A stretch of DNA of 20,789 bases from a virus. The translations under genes were made by a program, and so were the position numbers. The notes under the pieces are model-generated. The model was not told the origin of the DNA. It worked only from the letters and a program-made list of their open reading frames with translations, and ran no database searches. Location: positions 1 through 20,789 of the IMG/VR virus record IMGVR_UViG_3300030333_005240, one strand, 5' to 3'. Of the stretch, positions 6,669 through 10,764 are shown piece by piece. Within the stretch, counting starts at the first letter, position 1; each line of letters opens with the position of its first letter.

Positions 6669-6680
6669 ATGAATCAAAAA

Positions 6681-7004
6681 TTAAACCGCTTCAGTTTTAA
6701 CCGCATAGGGTGAACTAATCTCTGGCTCTCTTATTCCATGTAAAGAGCAAGCAAGATCAACATGAGCAAACGTTAGACTTTCAGTTGACTTTCTAAAATA
6801 CAAATAATGTTTGCATCTTGGATCAGGTTTTTTAACATCCTTAAACCTATAAGGAATAAGTGTTAATTTCTCCAGGTTGTACCTTTTAGAGTGGGTACGT
6901 CTTCCCACTTTGTACGCTCTTTCTGTTGGTGTTGAGTTCATACAATCGGAGGAAGTGATCAAAACTATTTGATTAAACTTTAGTTTTTTAAAAGTTTCTA
7001 ACAT
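6681..7004 (-). CDS. Hypothetical protein (107 aa)
   Basis: Unrecognised. Basic in the middle (RAYKVGRRTHSKRYNLEKL), with predicted beta strands near the start (FNQIVLITSSDC) and middle (KHYLYFRKS). Three Cys are scattered without a zinc pattern. It is the second gene of a leftward pair, starting 1 nt past the stop of the 124-aa gene, and ends at a strong terminator. Position in the divergent accessory region suggests an early, host-directed product, but nothing in the sequence states a function. Confidence 0.7.
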   Translation of the reverse strand: MLETFKKLKFNQIVLITSSDCMNSTPTERAYKVGRRTHSKRYNLEKLTLIPYRFKDVKKPDPRCKHYLYFRKSTESLTFAHVDLACSLHGIREPEISSPYAVKTEAV

Positions 7005-7005
7005 T

Positions 7006-7380
7006 TTACTTAACCCCTAAAATTCTAAGTTTTGCCTGATTTGCTTCATGCTGGCTAATTCTAAAACCACCATTATCATGATCTAGTTTGTCTAGATACA
7101 TTTTCGCTCTATGGAGAGTGTCGAACTCTTCAATTACATAGATATCATTTTCATCAGCAAAACGAACTTTAAATACTCTGTCTTTTTCGTGGTAAATAAC
7201 CTCATACTCTCCGATTCTTTCATGTTTGAAAATCTCAGAAGTTATAAAGTAAGTACCTGATTTAGTGACTTTTACAGAGTCATAAGCTCTGGACTTAAAA
7301 GTGTCCATTTGACATTTAGAAAAGAAAGCTGGGAAAGCTCTTCTAATCTTCGAGATAGTTGTTAGCTGGTTAGCTGTCAT
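7006..7380 (-). CDS. Hypothetical protein (124 aa)
   Basis: Unrecognised. The start is placed at ATG 7380 (MTANQLTTISKIRRAFPAFF). The in-frame ATG at 7416 would lie upstream of the transcript start predicted from the promoter at 7435-7407, and has no Shine-Dalgarno. An N-terminal basic helix is followed by a beta-rich part with alternating charged and aromatic residues (SGTYFITSEIF, GEYEVIYHEKDRVFKVRFAD) and a helix (LHRAKMYLDKL). This alpha-beta-alpha layout recurs in small phage inhibitors, but no family was recognised. It heads the leftward pair with the 107-aa gene. Confidence 0.65.
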   Translation of the reverse strand: MTANQLTTISKIRRAFPAFFSKCQMDTFKSRAYDSVKVTKSGTYFITSEIFKHERIGEYEVIYHEKDRVFKVRFADENDIYVIEEFDTLHRAKMYLDKLDHDNGGFRISQHEANQAKLRILGVK

Positions 7381-7406
7381 TTTAGGTTTTGGGTGTACCT
7401 TGTAGC

Positions 7407-7435
7407 ACAATAACATAAATAAAAAGACTTTGCAA
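7407..7435 (-). promoter_or_regulatory. Promoter for the leftward 124/107-aa unit
   Basis: Minus strand TTGCAA (7435-7430) and TATTGT (7412-7407) are separated by exactly 17 bp; each matches 4 of 6 consensus positions. The transcript would begin near 7400, leaving a short leader before ATG 7380. Confidence 0.5.
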
Positions 7436-7444
7436 TTATTTCTT

Positions 7445-7485
7445 TTCTCACATTCTCACTGAGAAAAATTATTGTGCTTTTCTCA
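7445..7485. promoter_or_regulatory. Candidate operator: TTCTCA repeats in a divergent gap
   Basis: TTCTCA occurs at 7445-7450, 7453-7458 and 7480-7485. The second is the left arm of a dyad TTCTCA-C-TGAGAA (7453-7465). The sites lie between the leftward unit (start 7380) and the rightward cassette (start 7530), where a repressor could act on both. Confidence 0.5.
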
Positions 7486-7499
7486 TTTTGTGATATTCT
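7472..7499 (+). promoter_or_regulatory. Possible promoter for the rightward small-gene cassette
   Basis: TTGTGC (7472-7477), 16 bp, then TATTCT (7494-7499), 30 bp upstream of the ATG at 7530. Both hexamers are imperfect. One TTCTCA element lies in the spacer, as expected for a repressed promoter. Confidence 0.3.
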
Positions 7500-7529
7500 A
7501 GTAAATGTAATCACTCAGCTAAACCAGGC

Positions 7530-7697
7530 ATGATTAACAAAAGAGATAAGTCTGGAAACTTCCATTTAGTCCAGACAATCACGGACCAGATACTTTTGAT
7601 TTTTTCCCCAAACTCAAAAATTCAAAAAGTTTTTAGGTGTTGGCATATTTCCCAAAAAGAAAACGCACTCTATGAGTGGGAGAGAATTACAAAATGA
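7530..7697 (+). CDS. Hypothetical protein (55 aa), first gene of the cassette
   Basis: ATG 7530 to TGA 7695-7697. The stop overlaps the next start (ATGA), which supports both reading frames. The protein begins MINKRDKSGNFHLVQTITDQ and has a hydrophobic stretch (ILLIF), one Cys, two Trp and a charged C-terminus (ENALYEWERITK). No family was recognised. Only a weak AGG precedes the start. A GTCTGG/CCAGAC inverted repeat lies in its first third. The real start could differ, but the coupling to the next gene argues that this frame is translated. Confidence 0.6.
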   Translation: MINKRDKSGNFHLVQTITDQILLIFSPNSKIQKVFRCWHISQKENALYEWERITK

Positions 7698-8041
7698 ATA
7701 AAGAAGACTCTCTTTCATTTATTAGAAGTGAATTAACAAAAACACTTCTCGAAGATCAAAAAAGACTATCAAAAGAGGAAATACTAGAAATAGTTATTTC
7801 CTCGGGTCGCTCTAAAGCTTCAGCTTATAGAGACTGGGCAGAAGTGGAGAACGAGCCAACAACAGATTGGGACGACATCAGAAGCATCAGAAAACTTTCA
7901 AAAAATGGAAGTGATAACGAATTAATTTTTGATGCTTTCAGAAAAGCAATTCCAATCTATCAAGAACAAAACAAACATCTTGAAGCTTGCCAACTTGCAG
8001 CCCAATTCGCAACAACCAAAAAACAACTAAGGAGTTTTTAA
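7694..8041 (+). CDS. Small HTH protein, TerS-like (115 aa)
   Basis: Start ATG 7694, which overlaps the upstream TGA; the in-frame GTG at 7676 is less likely. An acidic helical N-terminus leads to KEEILEIVISSGRSKASAYRDW (about residues 26-47, a helix-turn-helix) and then a helical C-terminus (DNELIFDAFRKAIPIYQ, LEACQLAAQFAT). The segment SKASAYRDWAEV resembles SEQTAWFDWRQV of the TerS-like protein at 5221-5694, at the same place after the HTH. It may be a second TerS-type or a regulatory DNA-binding protein. It is the best candidate in the cassette to bind the TTCTCA sites upstream, but that is inference. Confidence 0.7.
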   Translation: MNKEDSLSFIRSELTKTLLEDQKRLSKEEILEIVISSGRSKASAYRDWAEVENEPTTDWDDIRSIRKLSKNGSDNELIFDAFRKAIPIYQEQNKHLEACQLAAQFATTKKQLRSF

Positions 8042-8043
8042 AA

Positions 8044-8430
8044 ATGTCTTATCAATCCGCACTGCAAACGCTCCAATGGTCAACATGTCTTGACCTAGAA
8101 AATGGAGTAATTCACGAAGACTGTTTAAACTTTGAACCGTCAAAAGAACTTGAGCAAAGACTTTTGACCGATTGGGAAAATTTCCAGGCTCAAGCAATCG
8201 AATTAGGTTTCGATCCAGAAAAACACAGAATCACATATATAGATTTATCGGAGGGTGATTATTGGGATTATGCAGCTCACGACTTTATTCTTACTAGAAA
8301 TGGTCACGGCTCAGGCTTTTGGGATGGGGATTGGTCCGAACCAATGGCAACCAAACTCACAGAACTTTGTAAAAAATTTGGAGAGATAAACATATATCTC
8401 TCCGACGAAAATTTGTTGGAGGCTTATTGA
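8044..8430 (+). CDS. Conserved phage protein with HDFILTRNGHGSGFWD motif
   Basis: A 128-aa protein starting at ATG 8044, with a good Shine-Dalgarno (AAGGAG near 8029-8034). The region around residues 78-98 (AAHDFILTRNGHGSGFWDGD) matches a motif I recall from small phage proteins annotated as hypothetical (pattern HDFWLTRNGHGAGFWDR). It is followed by a helix and a short beta end (TKLTELCKKFGEINIYLSD). N-terminal half is helical with three Cys in the whole protein, no zinc pattern. The function of the family is unknown to me. Gene order is 2 nt after the HTH gene and overlapping the next start (TGATG). Confidence 0.8.
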   Translation: MSYQSALQTLQWSTCLDLENGVIHEDCLNFEPSKELEQRLLTDWENFQAQAIELGFDPEKHRITYIDLSEGDYWDYAAHDFILTRNGHGSGFWDGDWSEPMATKLTELCKKFGEINIYLSDENLLEAY

Positions 8431-8579
8431 TGGACCCTAGAGAAAAAGCGTTCTTAGAATCCCTGGAGGCTTACGAGCCAACAGGGGAAGAACTTGAGCA
8501 AATGAGATTAGATCTTGAAGCTCAAGACTACTACAACTCAGCATTAACTCCAGCTCAAAGGAATTCATTACACAAATGA
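8430..8579 (+). CDS. Small acidic protein (49 aa)
   Basis: ATG 8430 overlaps the previous stop (TGATG) and the stop overlaps the next start (ATGA). A GGAGG Shine-Dalgarno (8418-8422) sits 7 bp upstream. The product, beginning MDPREKAFLESLEAYEPTGE, is acidic and helical with no cysteines. Unrecognised. The close spacing on both sides is the main support that it is a gene. Confidence 0.7.
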   Translation: MDPREKAFLESLEAYEPTGEELEQMRLDLEAQDYYNSALTPAQRNSLHK

Positions 8580-8872
8580 AAACAGTAAAAATTTATTACT
8601 CCGATTCGAGGGCTTGCGTCGATATGACCAAGCCCGAAAATTTACATACAGAATTCGAGCCAGGATTTTATTGGGAGCTATATATACCGTCCTGGGAAAT
8701 GGAGGAACTTCAAGGATTGATACGAGCCAGGGGCTATGAATGGCAAATTAGGCACATGAATGGCCCTTTTGGTACAAAAAATCACGCTTGGCAGGATATG
8801 TCGTTTAAGTTCAATCTTCTTGGTTTATTGCCGCCAAGTATTGTCGAAAACGATCCAGGTATCTCTCCTTAG
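8576..8872 (+). CDS. Hypothetical protein (98 aa)
   Basis: Starts in an ATGA overlap with the 49-aa gene. Rich in Trp and Tyr (FYWELYIPSWEMEELQGLIR, GYEWQIRHMNGPFGTKNHAW), which suggests a compact fold. No motif was recognised. The last 20 codons overlap the 3' end of the nuclease gene on the other strand by 62 bp, so this end may be shaped by the nuclease sequence. It closes the rightward cassette; no terminator for it is visible before the nuclease gene. Confidence 0.65.
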   Translation: MKTVKIYYSDSRACVDMTKPENLHTEFEPGFYWELYIPSWEMEELQGLIRARGYEWQIRHMNGPFGTKNHAWQDMSFKFNLLGLLPPSIVENDPGISP

Positions 8873-9668
8873 CTGCTAATAAGTCAATATTGTTCATTAT
8901 TTTTACTTCTGGTTCACCTGATCTACGGGCAACAACGATTGCAGCTCCCTTTGGTTGGATGCCCGTGAGACTGGTGAGACCGAGTGCGTACGCTCCGCAT
9001 TGATCCTTAAATTGGGCGTACATTTCTTCGCTTCTTTTATTGCGGGAGGTTTTCCAGTCCACGATATATGGGCCTTCGCCTTGAATGTCCACCATGCAGT
9101 CACACGTTCCAGCAAATCCTTGAGTGGAATACTTTGGGGTGTAATGAATGGAAAATTCCACGGCATGAATGGCCGTTACGTTTGCTTCTATAAAAGTCCG
9201 TAGACCTCTGGCGTAGCCACTTGCACTAAAGTTGACTTTTGGTGCGTTGCGGATGGCCTTTTGCATTGCCCATGCCGTGATCTTTGATGGTGCACGTTCC
9301 AGGCAATCGCCTCCAGTGGTCCAAACTCCTCGGCTGTTCGCTGTTTGCCTTGCGAGTTTCGCTGTGGTTTTGAGGATATATTCGGCGTGTGCATGAGCGT
9401 ACGTTCCACGGTTTGCGGCAAGAGTACGTTCTTCATAGCTGTTCGGACGGTTGAGCCAACGTTCCAGGGCATCTTTTTGTTCTTGGGGAGCTGTTTGACT
9501 AAGGATATGGGTTACTGAAATATATACATTGTCCTTGTTATCTCTATATACACGATGTGGATATATCGTATTGGAATCATCACGTTCCAGATTCCATTTA
9601 TGTAGTCCTGCTAATGCGTTTTGAGTGTCTACACCGACATTAGTAGGCATTAAAGTACACGTTCCCAT
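8811..9668 (-). CDS. PD-(D/E)XK exonuclease (RecB/Cas4-like)
   Basis: A 285-aa nuclease. The catalytic core reads: H92/H94 in TYAHAHAEYIL, E171 in HAVEFSIHY, D190 in FAGTCDCMVD, and D204-x-K206 in YIVDWKTS, followed by the helix motif QCGAYALGL (Q223, Y227). This is the order of RecB-family or lambda-exonuclease-like phage enzymes, which degrade or resect double-stranded DNA for recombination or host DNA breakdown. No iron-sulfur cysteine set typical of Cas4 is evident. It follows the SSB and 94-aa genes leftward, so a replication or recombination role fits. It begins ATGGGAACGTGT with no clear Shine-Dalgarno; ATG at codon 7 is an alternative. The gene carries six GGAACGT copies. Confidence 0.85.
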   Translation of the reverse strand: MGTCTLMPTNVGVDTQNALAGLHKWNLERDDSNTIYPHRVYRDNKDNVYISVTHILSQTAPQEQKDALERWLNRPNSYEERTLAANRGTYAHAHAEYILKTTAKLARQTANSRGVWTTGGDCLERAPSKITAWAMQKAIRNAPKVNFSASGYARGLRTFIEANVTAIHAVEFSIHYTPKYSTQGFAGTCDCMVDIQGEGPYIVDWKTSRNKRSEEMYAQFKDQCGAYALGLTSLTGIQPKGAAIVVARRSGEPEVKIMNNIDLLAAKERYLDRFRQYLAAINQED

Positions 9669-9689
9669 AATTAGTTTACCATAAAAGAG

Positions 9690-9974
9690 CTAAAGGAGCC
9701 AGTCATCGTCTTTATGTGTCTTGACGATATATTCCTCGTAGTTAGTATCCTCCTCCATATATCTTCCGAGCCAGATCATTCCGATTCTTTTTGCTACTGC
9801 AAAGCAATCATCTTCGGTGTACCCATTTTGTCTTAGAGAGTCATACAAATTAACTAGGGAGACTCCTGCTTCCATAACATTTGCAGATACTTCACCGTTT
9901 TCCGTCATTAACTTTCTTAGTCTTATTTCTGTAAGACCAGACGGACCATAGGTAGCGACTTGTTTCTTTTTCAT
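9690..9974 (-). CDS. Hypothetical acidic protein (94 aa)
   Basis: Unrecognised. It has a basic N-terminus (MKKKQVATYGPSGLTEIRLR), a helical middle (SANVMEAGVSLVNLYDSLRQ) and an acidic C-terminus (YMEEDTNYEEYIVKTHKDDD). It sits between SSB and the nuclease, 21 bp before the nuclease start, and probably shares their transcript by read-through of the terminator at 9981-10004, which ends 7 bp before this start. No own promoter is visible. Confidence 0.75.
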   Translation of the reverse strand: MKKKQVATYGPSGLTEIRLRKLMTENGEVSANVMEAGVSLVNLYDSLRQNGYTEDDCFAVAKRIGMIWLGRYMEEDTNYEEYIVKTHKDDDWLL

Positions 9975-9980
9975 AAGAGT

Positions 9981-10004
9981 AAAAAGGGGCCGATGAATGG
10001 CCCC
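9981..10004 (-). terminator. Intrinsic terminator after SSB
   Basis: Minus strand GGGGCC-attcatc-GGCCCC is a perfect 6-bp GC stem with a 7-nt loop followed by TTTTT. It lies 7 bp past the SSB stop and 6 bp before the start of the 94-aa gene, so it may act as an attenuator that makes SSB more abundant than the genes behind it. Confidence 0.88.
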
Positions 10005-10011
10005 TATATAT

Positions 10012-10620
10012 CTAGTCCTCTTTATCTGAAAACGGGTCGGTTCCGTCTATTAAACGGGTGATGTCGAACCCTGCTTTTTGAACTTCGATCCAGGCAGCTT
10101 CTTTATCCTTTATGGCACTTTTCTTTTTAGGGGCAGTGCGTAAAGAGTAGGTAGTGTTTTTCTTAACTCCTTCTCTTGATAGGACAAAATCCCATTCAAG
10201 TAGATCATCTTTGTAATCATCCATTTGACTGATTTGATCTAACTGAGTGATGAGTGTCTTTTGCCCGAATTGCAATATTTGAACTGTTTCAGCGTCGTAA
10301 TTATATACGGGAATAGCTAAAGCTAGTTTTGCAGGATCAGGTGCAGTACCTTCAAAGTTGAGTCTGCGAGTGGCTTCACCAGCCATTGCTTCTTCAATAT
10401 CTTCAGGTGTTGGATCATCTGTAAACCTGTAAGGCTTACTTTTATTAGGATCTTCTACGAGTGCTCCCCAAACTTCATAGAAGTCGAGTGCATTTTCCTC
10501 AAGTAAAGCGAATCTAACGGATGATCCATCCTCTAATTTGGATGGGTTAAGGTAGCGGTCAACTCCAGATGAAGAAGACTTTTTACCTTCTTCTTGTGCT
10601 CTTTTTGATAAAAGTGGCAT
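10012..10620 (-). CDS. ssb: Single-stranded DNA-binding protein
   Basis: A 202-aa protein with the layout of phage gp32/OB-fold SSBs. A basic Ser-rich N-terminus (LSKRAQEEGKKSSSSGVDRY) is followed by a beta core (SSVRFALLEENALDFYEVWG; ALAIPVYNYDAETVQILQFG) with many aromatics for base stacking. The region TQLDQISQMDDYKDDLLEWDF then LSREGVKKNTTYSLR matches a pattern I recall from such SSBs. The tail DPFSDKED is acidic, as in SSBs that recruit partners through the C-terminus. It coats ssDNA at the fork and would work with the helicase-primase and polymerase. A near-consensus promoter drives it and a terminator follows at once, suggesting strong single-gene expression. No zinc site was seen. Confidence 0.75.
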   Translation of the reverse strand: MPLLSKRAQEEGKKSSSSGVDRYLNPSKLEDGSSVRFALLEENALDFYEVWGALVEDPNKSKPYRFTDDPTPEDIEEAMAGEATRRLNFEGTAPDPAKLALAIPVYNYDAETVQILQFGQKTLITQLDQISQMDDYKDDLLEWDFVLSREGVKKNTTYSLRTAPKKKSAIKDKEAAWIEVQKAGFDITRLIDGTDPFSDKED

Positions 10621-10655
10621 GTTTGCTAAGTGGGCATCGCCCTAAGTGCCCTTCT

Positions 10656-10684
10656 ATTGTAGTAGTGTGACAGATACCTGTCAA
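10656..10684 (-). promoter_or_regulatory. Strong sigma70 promoter for SSB
   Basis: Minus strand TTGACA (10684-10679), a 17-bp spacer and TACAAT (10661-10656): a perfect -35, ideal spacing and a 5/6 -10. The ATG is 35 bp downstream. The -35 overlaps the right arm of the dyad at 10668-10683. Confidence 0.88.
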
Positions 10685-10695
10685 TCAGCTACAAT
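10667..10695 (+). promoter_or_regulatory. Sigma70 promoter for the replication operon
   Basis: Plus strand GTGACA (10667-10672), a 17-bp spacer and TACAAT (10690-10695). The -35 includes the left arm of the same dyad. The transcript would start near 10702 at the base of the CCCC/GGGG hairpin and run to the helicase-primase ATG at 10765. Confidence 0.75.
10668..10683. promoter_or_regulatory. Operator dyad shared by two divergent promoters
   Basis: TGACAG-ATAC-CTGTCA is a perfect 6-bp inverted repeat with a 4-bp centre. Its arms contain the TGACA part of both -35 elements, so one dimeric protein here would block, or sit between, both polymerases. Confidence 0.65.
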
Positions 10696-10696
10696 G

Positions 10697-10731
10697 AAAA
10701 AACCCCAAGGACTGAAGGGGCCGATGGGGTT
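10697..10731. terminator. CCCC/GGGG hairpin in the operon leader
   Basis: CCCC (10703-10706) can pair with GGGG at 10717-10720 or, as AACCCC (10701-10706), with GGGGTT (10726-10731). On the minus strand the hairpin is followed by TTTTTT (10702-10697), giving a terminator that would stop antisense reads before the SSB promoter. On the plus strand it would form the extreme 5' end of the operon mRNA, with two alternative stems. Which role counts is open. Confidence 0.5.
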
Positions 10732-10764
10732 AAAAGTTAAGTATTTACAAAGCAATTGTATCAC

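Larger units (their letters stand above)
6301..6680. other. Non-coding region with promoters, AT-rich DNA and TGAATG repeats
   Basis: No credible reading frame crosses these 380 bp. From left to right it holds two copies of the 12-mer TATTGTAGTACA (6349-6360, 6406-6417), an AT-rich stretch (about 6385-6480, including CTGTAGTATTTTAG at 6469-6482), a less AT-rich purine-biased stretch (about 6490-6580), a run of TGAATG repeats (6590-6658), and the terminator of the next leftward gene (6642-6668). Direct repeats beside AT-rich DNA in a non-coding gap are compatible with a replication origin. An alternative is a plain regulatory spacer. Confidence 0.5.

Noticed and set aside
7381-7416. Longer start for the 124-aa protein
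   Set aside because: The extra codons lie at or upstream of the predicted promoter -10, and no Shine-Dalgarno precedes ATG 7416.
8903-9472. Leftward 87- and 94-aa frames within the nuclease gene
   Set aside because: Same strand, different frame; they overlap catalytic codons of the nuclease and lack start signals.
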